DNA of 58,975 nt from Chromatiales bacterium. Its GTDB lineage: Bacteria > Pseudomonadota > Gammaproteobacteria > Steroidobacterales > GCA-2729495. The stretch is from NCBI GenBank assembly GCA_002729495.1, contig PBYE01000088.1, positions 1-58,975 of the forward strand, given 5' to 3'. Made by a program: the position numbers and the translations under genes. This document shows positions 8,460-17,456 of the stretch, piece after piece (the stretch's first letter is position 1; every line of letters begins with the position of its first letter). Below the pieces are notes generated by a model. The model searched no databases, was not told the DNA's origin, and saw only the letters and a program-made list of their open reading frames with translations.

Positions 8460-10088
8460 ATGCTCAGCAAGATTTCTTTTCTTCTTCGTTTATCGGCTTT
8501 AGCGTTGCTTACGGGCTGCGTCACAGTACCTCAACACAATGTTGCAGCGGACTACGAGATGGATGTGCTGGTTGCCGGCTCGGCCATGCACGGGGTACAC
8601 GGTCTCGCCTTCGATAAGGACGACGTGTTGTACGGCGCGAGCCTGATCGGTTATTCGGTTTACCAGATCGATACCGGGACGGGCGAGGTCACAACCAAGA
8701 TTCCGCCGCCGCTGGGAAATTCGGATGATGTTGCGGTTGCGCCCGACGGAACACTGGCCTGGACAGCCGGCGCCTTTTCGGCAGTCCACGCACTGACCCC
8801 GGAAGGCGAGATCAAGGTACTGGCCTCAGGATTGCCCGCGGTAAATTCCATTGATTACTCCGCAGACGGCCGCCTGTTTGTTACCCGGGTGTTTGGCGGC
8901 GATGCCCTGTATGAAATTGACCCCGATGGTGTAGCCGAACCGCGCATGATCGCGAAGAAACTTGGCGGCCTGAATGGTTTTGAAGTCACCCCCGATTTAC
9001 AGCTTTACGGTCCGCTGTTCCTTAAAGGCAAGCTGGTGCGCGTGGACCTGGAGACGGGCAAGGTCGAAGAGATCGCTGACGGTTTCAAAGTGCCGGCCGC
9101 TGTCAATCTCGATTCTAAAGGCCGCTTGTTCGCCGTTGACTTCAGGGCAGGCACTGTTACCCGCATTAACCTTGAGACCGGTGCGCGTGAAGTCATCGCG
9201 CAACTCGAACCGCCTATCGATAATCTTGCGATCAATAGCCGGGACGAGATTTACGTTTCCAATCCGGCGATCAACGCGATTACCGCGATCAACGGCGACA
9301 CGGGTGAGACACGGGTGGTCGTAAGCGGCAACCTGAGTACGCCGGGCGGCATGACTGTAACGGAGATAGAAGGCAGACAGGCTGTGCTGGTCGCCGACTT
9401 CTGGGGCAACCGTTCTTTCGACACCGAGACGGGTGAGCGCACCATGCAGCCCGTGCTCGAGGGCGTTACGGCGTCTGCAAGTCTTGCCGCCAGCGAGGAA
9501 CACCTGGCGCTCGCGTCGATCTGGCCCTTCGGGCTGGTCTATGTCATTGACCGGGAGACCGACAAGGTTCTCAAGACCGCCAAGTTCGACGCACCCTACA
9601 ACCCGGTGTTTCTTGCAGACGGCAGCCTGCTGGTCGCCGATTACCACGCGGGCACCGTGACAAAGCTTGCCCCGGGTAAGAGCCGGGATAAAGAGGTTCT
9701 GGCCACCGGGCTTAAAGGGCCGGTCGGACAGGTGGTGGCGGGTGAGTACTTATATATAAGTGAGTACGATCGCGGGCGTGTTAGCCGTATCGATCTGCAG
9801 TCCGGCGACACGCAAGTACTGCTCAACGACCTGGACCGACCCGAAGGACTGGCCGTGACAAGCGATGGAAAGTTGCTTGTCGCCGAGACCGGTACCCGGC
9901 GATTGTTGCGAGTCGATCCCGAAAGCGGTGCTGTCGAAACGCTGGCCGACAACCTGGCGATTGGCCTGGAAGGCGGTGACGATTTGCCCACGCCGTTTCT
10001 GCCGACCGGCGTCGCGGTGGATGCGAGCGACAATATCTACCTGGGCGCTGACATAGACAACGCGCTGTACAAGTTCAGCAAGCAGTAA
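8460..10088 (+). CDS. SMP-30/NHL-type beta-propeller lipoprotein
   Basis: This 542-residue protein starts at ATG 8460, preceded by GGGGA; the longer TTG frame at 8427 is less likely. It has a lipoprotein signal (LLTGC). The rest consists of repeated propeller blades, each with a pattern such as GRLFVTRVFGGDALYEID, LFAVDFRAGTVTRIN and LLVAETGTRRLLRVD. This resembles the SMP-30/gluconolactonase/LRE-like and virginiamycin B lyase-like propellers. Some relatives are lactonases; others are only binding proteins, and I cannot place the metal ligands with certainty. It lies between a secreted esterase and a TonB-dependent receptor on the same strand, 39 bases after the esterase, which suggests a shared role in handling an imported compound. 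Confidence 0.8.
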   Translation: MLSKISFLLRLSALALLTGCVTVPQHNVAADYEMDVLVAGSAMHGVHGLAFDKDDVLYGASLIGYSVYQIDTGTGEVTTKIPPPLGNSDDVAVAPDGTLAWTAGAFSAVHALTPEGEIKVLASGLPAVNSIDYSADGRLFVTRVFGGDALYEIDPDGVAEPRMIAKKLGGLNGFEVTPDLQLYGPLFLKGKLVRVDLETGKVEEIADGFKVPAAVNLDSKGRLFAVDFRAGTVTRINLETGAREVIAQLEPPIDNLAINSRDEIYVSNPAINAITAINGDTGETRVVVSGNLSTPGGMTVTEIEGRQAVLVADFWGNRSFDTETGERTMQPVLEGVTASASLAASEEHLALASIWPFGLVYVIDRETDKVLKTAKFDAPYNPVFLADGSLLVADYHAGTVTKLAPGKSRDKEVLATGLKGPVGQVVAGEYLYISEYDRGRVSRIDLQSGDTQVLLNDLDRPEGLAVTSDGKLLVAETGTRRLLRVDPESGAVETLADNLAIGLEGGDDLPTPFLPTGVAVDASDNIYLGADIDNALYKFSKQ

Positions 10089-10303
10089 TGTTGGCGGACT
10101 GCCCGCATTGCGGTTTAGGGTCAGGATTCAGCCAGACCGGCATTATCGCTGTGATATAAGAATTTCAATCGGCGCAACCGGTGCAGGCAAATCCTGCGAT
10201 ACAAGCGGTGTAGCTGCTGAAAAGCCAGGGAAGATCGGTACCTATCCACATGGATGTGATTTGGCAGGCGATATCTGCCCATACACAATCGGGGGAAAGT
10301 GTG

Positions 10304-13300
10304 ATGTCCGTTCTGAGACGTATTCCAATAATGGCGGCCGCGCTGGTCGCAGCCGTTCCAGTTGCAGTTCTCTTGCCAAGTGACGGCTGGGCGCTCGAGG
10401 AAATAGTCGTCACCACGCGGCGGCGTGAGGAGAGCCTGCAGGATATACCGCTCTCGGTTAAGGCTATTACGGCTGAGCAGATCGAACGCCTTGGCATCGA
10501 TAACCTGTTCGATATCGCCCAGCTGGATCCCAGCGTGTCGATGGATAACCAATTCAGCCCGGCCGACACCCGTGTCGCTATCCGTGGACTGTCAAATACG
10601 CGCGGCAGGAGCAATGTCGCGTTCCTGGTTGACGGTATCGATGTCAGTACTGAAAACGTGATCGCTCCCGGTTCCGGGTTGCTGGCCAACATGCGACTGC
10701 TCGGCGACGTGGAACGCATCGAGATTGTTAAGGGTCCGCAGAGCGCGCTGTATGGCCGGTCCGCATTCGCCGGCGCGATTAGCTATACGACGAAGAATCC
10801 CACCGACGAATTCGAAGCTAAGATTGGTATGGATATCGCGGAGTACAACCAGAACCAGGTGAATCTCTCATTCTCCGGCCCCATCAACGAGGGACTCGGC
10901 TACCGGGTGACCGGCGTTGCCTGGAAGTCGAATGGTTTTTACCACAACAGCATCTCCGGCGACGATGTCGGTGGCGGGAGCGGCAAGGGCGTGGCAGGTA
11001 CGCTGGTCTGGGAACCCTCTGAAGAAGTTCGCGTAAAGAGCCGGCTTTCCTACAGTAACGACAAATACGATCCCCGGCCCCAGGTAAAAGTTGCAGCCCG
11101 GGACCTGCGGTTGTTTCCGCAGGAGGCCATCGATGCTGAACTGGGCGGCGCGGGCGGCAGTGGTTTTTGGTTGTTCAGGCGCGTAAGCGCTATAGACAGC
11201 AGTCCACCGGGTCCGTGCCCGGGAGTGCCGGAGGGCCAACCCTGTAATCCTGACTATGCAACTGACTTCACAGGCGCACGCGGGCTGAGCATTGTTAATC
11301 ACGGACGTTTTTGCCCGGACCACCCGGAACCATTTGATGGAGGAGCCCCCAATAGTACCAGGACAGACAGTCCCGGATACTGCGGCACAAAGAACATTGG
11401 CGACCTTACCAATCCCCAGACCGGTAAGGATTACGTGGTCACACACAGCGAGAATGCGTTCACGGGCAAAGATAACGACGGTTTTGAACAGGAGGTTGCC
11501 CGCCTGAGTGTGAATGCGGACTGGGATCGGCCTTACGGTACCTTCTCGCTTAACAGCGGCTATACCTTTGCCGATGAATTCGATCAGCATGATCAGGACT
11601 ACGAGGCGTTCGGGCGTCCTGACAGGTTGCTCGCGAACTGGCAGGCAGAAACGATTACCGAAACAACGCAGCTCAGTTTGGAGCTTCGCTTCGCTTCAAA
11701 TTTCGACGGCCCGGTCAATTTCACAGTGGGCTACACAGCGTGGGAAGAATGGCGCGATTACGACGAAAGCAATTACATTATCGCCTGCATGCCGGTCGCC
11801 CGGGACCGGTCGGCGCCGGACCAGAACGGCGTAGTGGATGTGCAACTGGATCCGCGCGAAGGGTCGGTGGTACAGGTGCCGGGTGTTTGTGATGGTGGCA
11901 TCGGCGGTTTTCCCTACCCCGGGGAGACTTTCGGCGGCCCCAGTACCGATTCCCTTGTCTGGCAGCCGCTTGCCCGGGCTGCCGCGCATGGGAGCGCTAC
12001 TCGTGTGCCGCCGGTAGACTGGGACGCGGACACAGAACACAGGTCTGTCTACGGGATGATCGAGTGGCAGATATCAGAACAGTGGAAGTTAACGGCCGAA
12101 AACCGGTACGTGCACGAGCAGTTCGACCTCCGCAAACCCAACCAGTCGTCCTGCACGGAGCTGGGTTTTGCGGTAGCCCCTGGGGTCGCTACCAGCGATC
12201 CGGGTACTGCCCTCAATTTCGCGCCGATGAAGGATGAAAACGGTGTCTTGACTATGGCATCGGGTTATGAAACCCGGTGTACGTGGGAAGACAAGGACCC
12301 ACCCGGAACGGGCGGAGGGGTGCAGGACCCGCAGAATAGTAACAACTGTGATCCTGCTTTCGACACTGCTGCAGAAGCAGAGCTTAGAGCAAGGGCTGCA
12401 CTCGACCCTGAGACAGAGTTCAAAGATAGTTGCTGGCAGTACATCTCGGGCACCGAGAGTTCGTATTACAACGTGCCCAAGGTCACGTTGGAGTGGACAC
12501 CCACCGACGACCTGATGGTTTACGGTTTTTACGGCAAGGGGCAGAAGCCGGCCGGCATAAACCAGCTAATTTCCGGTGGTTCGTCCGTAACTATAAACGA
12601 AGAGCGTTTCGACGAGGAGGAGATGGACGCCTACGAAATCGGTTTTAAGTCCTCGTTCGAGTGGGCCGGTTTCTGGCAAGTCAATGCGGCCCGGTTTGTC
12701 CAGAAATACACGGACAAGCAGATCGGTACCCAGGTTATCCAGAACTTTCGATCCACCCCGCGGGTTATCAACGTGGACGGCGGTGAGGTTAAGGGCTGGG
12801 AAGTTGAGGCCCTGTGGCAACCGTTATGGATGGAGGGTCTGATACTCACGGCTGCATATACAGCACTGGACCCCGAATATACAGACTTTTTCGACCCTAC
12901 AACTTCAATGGTGCGCGCGGCCGACGGAGGAAATTGCCCAATTGTTTACTTTGACGGAAATAACAATATTGTCAAGGATGCGGATCCTGATGCGCCTGGT
13001 TTTGAGCTTTTAGGCTATACGCCAAAATGCAATCTGAACCTGAGCGGTAACGATTTTGAAAAAGCGGCGCGTAACGCCTTCGTCGCGACGGTCAATATCG
13101 TACGTCCGTTCGGTGACAGTGGCATGGACTGGATGTTCGACATGAATACGTCGTACCAGGACAAGCGCTTCCTCGATGCTGACAACTATGCCTACCTTGA
13201 CGAATACTGGTTGACCAATATGTCACTGGGCCTGGCCGGCGATAACTGGGAAGCGATGATATATGTGAATAATGTCTTCGACGATGACGTCATCAAGACC

Positions 13301-13441
13301 GCGTCCAGTTCGCCCGACTTCGGCCAGGGTGTTATCAGCCTCGGTTTTACCGCCGGTCTCGGTGTCAACAACCTTTCGGCAACGCTGCCCGACCCCAGGG
13401 TATGGGGAATCAGGGGTAACTACCGCTTCGGGGGAGACTAG
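10304..13441 (+). CDS. TonB-dependent outer-membrane receptor
   Basis: This receptor is 1045 residues from ATG 10304, which follows GGGGGAAAG. It has a signal peptide ending near DGWALE, then EEIVVTTRRREES and LQDIPLSVKAITAEQIE, typical of the TonB-box and plug start. The plug domain includes the FLVDGIDVS and EIVKGPQSALYGRSAFAGAI signatures. A 22-strand beta-barrel follows and ends in YRFGGD. It imports an unidentified ligand across the outer membrane using TonB-ExbBD energy. The protein is longer than a typical 700-900 residue receptor, with extra extracellular-loop segments that are proline- and cysteine-rich (for example around residues 305-400 and 640-740). The neighbours suggest an organic substrate rather than iron, but that is inference. 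Confidence 0.95.
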   Translation: MSVLRRIPIMAAALVAAVPVAVLLPSDGWALEEIVVTTRRREESLQDIPLSVKAITAEQIERLGIDNLFDIAQLDPSVSMDNQFSPADTRVAIRGLSNTRGRSNVAFLVDGIDVSTENVIAPGSGLLANMRLLGDVERIEIVKGPQSALYGRSAFAGAISYTTKNPTDEFEAKIGMDIAEYNQNQVNLSFSGPINEGLGYRVTGVAWKSNGFYHNSISGDDVGGGSGKGVAGTLVWEPSEEVRVKSRLSYSNDKYDPRPQVKVAARDLRLFPQEAIDAELGGAGGSGFWLFRRVSAIDSSPPGPCPGVPEGQPCNPDYATDFTGARGLSIVNHGRFCPDHPEPFDGGAPNSTRTDSPGYCGTKNIGDLTNPQTGKDYVVTHSENAFTGKDNDGFEQEVARLSVNADWDRPYGTFSLNSGYTFADEFDQHDQDYEAFGRPDRLLANWQAETITETTQLSLELRFASNFDGPVNFTVGYTAWEEWRDYDESNYIIACMPVARDRSAPDQNGVVDVQLDPREGSVVQVPGVCDGGIGGFPYPGETFGGPSTDSLVWQPLARAAAHGSATRVPPVDWDADTEHRSVYGMIEWQISEQWKLTAENRYVHEQFDLRKPNQSSCTELGFAVAPGVATSDPGTALNFAPMKDENGVLTMASGYETRCTWEDKDPPGTGGGVQDPQNSNNCDPAFDTAAEAELRARAALDPETEFKDSCWQYISGTESSYYNVPKVTLEWTPTDDLMVYGFYGKGQKPAGINQLISGGSSVTINEERFDEEEMDAYEIGFKSSFEWAGFWQVNAARFVQKYTDKQIGTQVIQNFRSTPRVINVDGGEVKGWEVEALWQPLWMEGLILTAAYTALDPEYTDFFDPTTSMVRAADGGNCPIVYFDGNNNIVKDADPDAPGFELLGYTPKCNLNLSGNDFEKAARNAFVATVNIVRPFGDSGMDWMFDMNTSYQDKRFLDADNYAYLDEYWLTNMSLGLAGDNWEAMIYVNNVFDDDVIKTASSSPDFGQGVISLGFTAGLGVNNLSATLPDPRVWGIRGNYRFGGD

Positions 13442-13479
13442 TGCAGGGCTAAAGGGCGCGGCGGCACCCCTGGTCTCTT

Positions 13480-13696
13480 GACCAGGTCGGGCTTCTTGTG
13501 CACCGCTAAGTAGACTGTCGGTCAGCAAAATCGCAGGCACGACGAGTATCGCGATCAGGCACAGCGCGATTACCCCGGCCGCCAGCCTGTCGCGGCCGCC
13601 CAGCACATGAGCAATCCACCGGAAAACCGGGTACAAGGCGACGGCGACTATGTAGAAACACAAGCCGAGCGGATGCTTGTTTGTGTTTACGTGCAT
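13480..13696 (-). pseudogene. Remnant of an AI-2E family transporter N-terminus
   Basis: Reading the minus strand from an ATG at 13696 gives about 70 residues that look like the first membrane segments of an AI-2E/PerM-type permease: ALYPVFRWIAHVLGG, then RLAAGVIALCLIAILVVPA and LLTDSLLSG. Intact members have about 350 residues and eight helices. The frame stays open to 13223, but that part is antisense to the receptor gene and has no membrane character. The gene seems to have been cut off after its first two helices, next to the 3' end of the receptor gene. The exact break is not visible; I place it near 13480. Confidence 0.45.
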
Positions 13697-13902
13697 TCCA
13701 GTCTCGAGACCTTCCTTTTTACATAATTTTCACGTCCCGACCGTAACCGGAAAGGCCTGCCTGTTTATGTTTATGAGAGCCATGGCACGGCAATAGCGGC
13801 CGCATTCCGGCAAAGTTTTCCTGATGTGTCTTACCGGCCTGAGCGCTGCCGCGGCGACACAGTGGCTTGTTGTAGATAACACTTACAGTGTCGGAGCTAA
13901 GA

Positions 13903-14886
13903 GTGCATCCACGATCGGGTAAATTGTTGTGCAGGGTTACCGGTATTGCCGCTGTTTCCGTGTTGCTCACGGGCTGCCTCATTAACCCCTTTGCACAGGA
14001 CGCACAGCCTGCTGCCGAGCCGGTGGCCAAAGCTGCCAAAACCGCCATAACCAGGCAGGTCGCGGTAGTGCTTAGCAATGAACTGCCGGATTTCGTAGCT
14101 ATCGCAAATGAGCCCGAAAATCGCCTCGGTAACGAGAAAGTCACCGTGCACAACCTCGATGGTAAACCAGGCAATGCAGAGCACGTGCTGGCCGAAGTTG
14201 ATGCCGCGGGAGCCGATCAATTAGTTGCCGTTGGTTTGCTCGCGGCCAAAGTTGGGCGCGAGCAGCAGTCCCGGCCAATGGTCTTCTGCCAGACATACAA
14301 CTACAAACAGTACGGGCTGCTCTCAGAGACTTCGAAAGGCATCGGCTTGCTGCCGCCGTTCGACAAACAGTTCGACACCGGGCACGAACTCGATTCGAAG
14401 CTCAAACGTATCGGCCTGCTGTCCGGATCAAACCAGGAAGATCTCCTGGCGGAAATACGACTTGCCGGTGACGACAAGGGTATCGAGGTAATAAGCCGGG
14501 TTGTTAATTCGGACAAAGAGGCGTTGCTGGAATTCAAAAGAATGATGGCGAACATCCAGGGCCTGATCATCTTGCCCGATAACCGTATTCTCAGTCCGGG
14601 TGTACTACGCGAATTAATGTCACTCGGCGCCAAGCACCGCACGCAGATTGCGGTGTACGCACCGGGGCTCCTTAATCTTGGCGCACTGGTGAGTTTTACT
14701 GGCCGACCGACTGACATAGCTGGAGCTGTCATCACGCGCCTTGAGAACATACAAACCGACGGAAGAATTCCCGGACCCGACCTCGTTCCGCTCAAAGATA
14801 TCAGCGTGCAGGTAAACCCGGCCGTGGCAGATCACCTGTCGCTGATCATTCCGGCGCGGCTGGCCCGCTCGCCGGGAAGCAGGTAA
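13903..14886 (+). CDS. ABC transporter substrate-binding lipoprotein (ABC_sub_bind / TrpX type)
   Basis: This 327-residue protein starts at GTG 13903, chosen because GGAG lies 6 bases upstream; a GTG at 13888 in the same frame is the alternative. The lipoprotein signal ends in LLTGC. The mature protein has two Rossmann-like lobes typical of the ABC_sub_bind family: VAVVLSNELPDF, then DQLVAVGLLAAKV, KRIGLLSGSNQEDLL, and IQGLIILPDNRI with a closing PDLVPLKDISV. No permease or ATPase gene is next to it. Instead, only 4 bases separate it from a membrane GGDEF-EAL gene, which suggests that it acts as a periplasmic ligand sensor for c-di-GMP turnover instead of as part of an uptake system. Confidence 0.78.
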   Translation: MHPRSGKLLCRVTGIAAVSVLLTGCLINPFAQDAQPAAEPVAKAAKTAITRQVAVVLSNELPDFVAIANEPENRLGNEKVTVHNLDGKPGNAEHVLAEVDAAGADQLVAVGLLAAKVGREQQSRPMVFCQTYNYKQYGLLSETSKGIGLLPPFDKQFDTGHELDSKLKRIGLLSGSNQEDLLAEIRLAGDDKGIEVISRVVNSDKEALLEFKRMMANIQGLIILPDNRILSPGVLRELMSLGAKHRTQIAVYAPGLLNLGALVSFTGRPTDIAGAVITRLENIQTDGRIPGPDLVPLKDISVQVNPAVADHLSLIIPARLARSPGSR

Positions 14887-14890
14887 AGCA

Positions 14891-17203
14891 ATGCGTCGCA
14901 CCGATACGACCTCAGACGTGGCGGCCCGGATAAAAAGGGGCAGTCAGTACGGGCGCTGGAGCAGTGTGCCGGGGTTGGCATCGCGACTGAAACAGGGCAT
15001 ACCGGATACGCGAGTGGTATATCGGGTTCTGAGGTCGGCAACGCAAGCAGTTCAGAATTTCTTCAGGCGCCGCAGCCTGCTAGGCGAAATGCTGTTACTG
15101 CAGCTACTGTTTGCAATCGTTGCCGGATCACTGGCCTTCGGTGCGTTGTGGCTTTCGTCCAGCCGGGCGGCCGCCGACAACATGCGGAACTGGGGCGAGC
15201 AATGGTTGTCGACACTCGACGAGATCAGCATGCCGCTCTATGTTGCCCAGGATGACGAACGTCACCTGCAGGTCGAAGAGTATGTCCAGAAGTTCCCCGA
15301 GATTGCCTTTGTGCGTTTCTACTCCGATTCGGGAGAGCTGGTGTTCGAGGACTACCAGCAGGAAGGCATTGCCGGCCTCGCACCGTTAACGGTTGCAACT
15401 CTGCAGGGTCTCATTAACGCGCCCCGTGACGATCAACGGTATCTGCTCGATACCGTGGAACAGGATATGCCGCTGATGCGTATCGGCAAGCCTATCTGGA
15501 CGGAAGCGCTGCTGATGGATGGATTACTCGGGCTCGACCTGAGCGATGATTCTGCCGTGGAAACAACATTGATCGGTTTTGTTGAACTCGGCCTCAACTC
15601 AAGCGCTTACGGGGAAGAACTGGCCCGCACGATCCGCTCAGGAACCTTGTGGGGGACATTGTTGCTGGTTTTGCTGACCGTTGCGTCATGGCTGGTCTAC
15701 AGGCGTGCTTTGCTGCCGCTGTCGCATCTGCAGGCACCACTTAAAAAGCTGGCAAAGGGCCATACTGATTTTACGGTTGAGACGGCGGGCCACACTGAAA
15801 TAGTTGCGATTGCCGATGCACTCAATACGACGGTTACCGCGCTTAATGAGCGCGATAAAAAGCTCTGGCACCTGGCGAATCATGATTCTCTGACCGGGCT
15901 GGTAAACCGGCACCGTTTTGCAGAAATCCTGAACAACGAGCTGGCCAGGCTTGAAGATACTGATAACACGAGCGCTTTGTTGTTCATCGATCTGGATCAG
16001 TTCAAGTACGTTAACGATACGGTAGGGCATGCAGCCGGCGACCGCCTTTTGCAGGATGTCGCTGAGCGGTTGACAAACGGCGTGCGGCAGTCTGATACGG
16101 TATCGCGCTTTGGTGGTGATGAATTTGTGGTCCTGCTCAGTGATGTCAACGAGAAGCAGGTTAAAGACATATGTGAGGACCTGATTCGCAACGCGAGCGA
16201 ACATCATTTCATCGAAAATGAAGAGTCATTCACCGTCCGCTGCAGTATCGGTATCACCATGATCTGGGGCAACGAGTTCACCCCGGCCGACCTGCTGTCG
16301 CAGGCTGACATGGCCTGTCATCACGCCAAGTCGCTGGGCCGCAACCGCTACGATTTCTATAAGGCATCGTCGCGTTCGATGGCGGGAATGGCCTCCGAGG
16401 TCGGATTGTCACGGCAGATTCAACAGGCGTTGCAGGACGATACCTTCGTGCTGCATTTCCAGCCGATCGTGGACATAAATACCCGGCAAGCTACGCACTA
16501 CGAAGTTCTGCTGCGCATGCGGGGGACCAATAACAAGCTCATCCTGCCGGACGCGTTTTTGCCGGCCGCTATTCGATTTGGCCTGATGATCGATGTAGAC
16601 CGCTGGGTTATCCGCAATGCGCTGGAGCAAATTGCGGAAATGCGTGCGGAACACCCCGACATCGGCTTCACGTTGAACGTGTCCGGCAATATGTTCGAGA
16701 CGCCCGATTTTGTCGATTTCGTACAAAAGAGCCTCAAGGAAACCGGGGTACCGATGGAAGCCATCGTGCTCGAAATCACGGAGCAGGTCGCGGTACGCAC
16801 GATCGGTAATTCCGGCCGGCGGATTACCAAGCTGGCAAAGCTCGGTTGTAAGTTCGCCCTGGATGATTTCGGCGCAGGTTACAGCTCTTATAGCTACCTG
16901 AAAACGCTACCCGTGGATTACATCAAGATCGACGGCTCATTTATCAGGAATATCGTGAGCGATATCGTCGATCAGAAAATTGTGGGTTCAATCATCGAAA
17001 TTGCCAAGGCGACGGGTAAGCAGACGATTGCGGAGCATGTCGTTGACTACGAAACCTTTGCGCTGCTCAGCGAGCTCGGCGTCGATTTCGCACAGGGACA
17101 CTTCCTGGGCAAACCCGGTAAAGTACCCAGTAGCGAAGAGATTCCCACCTCGATAGCCGACGCCAAGAAAAAACGCCGCCGCAAAGTCAGCCAGACTGCC
17201 TGA
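14891..17203 (+). CDS. Membrane-bound GGDEF-EAL c-di-GMP signalling protein
   Basis: This 770-residue protein has a basic N-terminus (1-62), a first membrane helix at about 66-90 and a periplasmic domain to about 250. A second helix follows at 253-271, then a HAMP-like linker to about 320, GGDEF at about 325-490 and EAL at about 505-750. The active-site motif GGDEF is intact (408-412), and RQSD five residues before it fits the inhibitory I-site RXXD. In the phosphodiesterase domain the signature is EVL (538-540), keeping the metal-binding glutamate; LNVSGN, EITE and DDFGAGYSS are also kept. Both activities are therefore possible. The gene follows the substrate-binding lipoprotein with a 4-base gap, suggesting ligand-dependent control through the periplasmic domain. 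Confidence 0.93.
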   Translation: MRRTDTTSDVAARIKRGSQYGRWSSVPGLASRLKQGIPDTRVVYRVLRSATQAVQNFFRRRSLLGEMLLLQLLFAIVAGSLAFGALWLSSSRAAADNMRNWGEQWLSTLDEISMPLYVAQDDERHLQVEEYVQKFPEIAFVRFYSDSGELVFEDYQQEGIAGLAPLTVATLQGLINAPRDDQRYLLDTVEQDMPLMRIGKPIWTEALLMDGLLGLDLSDDSAVETTLIGFVELGLNSSAYGEELARTIRSGTLWGTLLLVLLTVASWLVYRRALLPLSHLQAPLKKLAKGHTDFTVETAGHTEIVAIADALNTTVTALNERDKKLWHLANHDSLTGLVNRHRFAEILNNELARLEDTDNTSALLFIDLDQFKYVNDTVGHAAGDRLLQDVAERLTNGVRQSDTVSRFGGDEFVVLLSDVNEKQVKDICEDLIRNASEHHFIENEESFTVRCSIGITMIWGNEFTPADLLSQADMACHHAKSLGRNRYDFYKASSRSMAGMASEVGLSRQIQQALQDDTFVLHFQPIVDINTRQATHYEVLLRMRGTNNKLILPDAFLPAAIRFGLMIDVDRWVIRNALEQIAEMRAEHPDIGFTLNVSGNMFETPDFVDFVQKSLKETGVPMEAIVLEITEQVAVRTIGNSGRRITKLAKLGCKFALDDFGAGYSSYSYLKTLPVDYIKIDGSFIRNIVSDIVDQKIVGSIIEIAKATGKQTIAEHVVDYETFALLSELGVDFAQGHFLGKPGKVPSSEEIPTSIADAKKKRRRKVSQTA

Positions 17204-17456
17204 GCAGACTCAGCCTCCGATATTCAACCGGTAGCGTGCGAACGAGATGCCGCTTTCGGCCAAATCCTGAACCCGGCCGAAATAGAAGTACTGACCGCTT
17301 TTTTGCCGCAGCTTATGTTAAATCCATCCCATTTAATTAAATTAATAGCTTACGGTCTAATTATAAGAAGCTGCTTTACGTTGAGCTTCGTTTTTGCTTG
17401 CCGCGCTTACGGCGGTTGTTTAGATTTGGTCAAAGCGTTATATGCGGGAGAAGTTC

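Noticed and set aside
13223-13479. Continuation of the AI-2E remnant frame
   Set aside because: It is antisense to the receptor gene and has no membrane-protein character.
17210-17311. Minus-strand frame ending in FARYRLNIGG
   Set aside because: It looks like the last residues of a lost gene (perhaps an EAL-type protein), but it has no start codon and is too short to assign.
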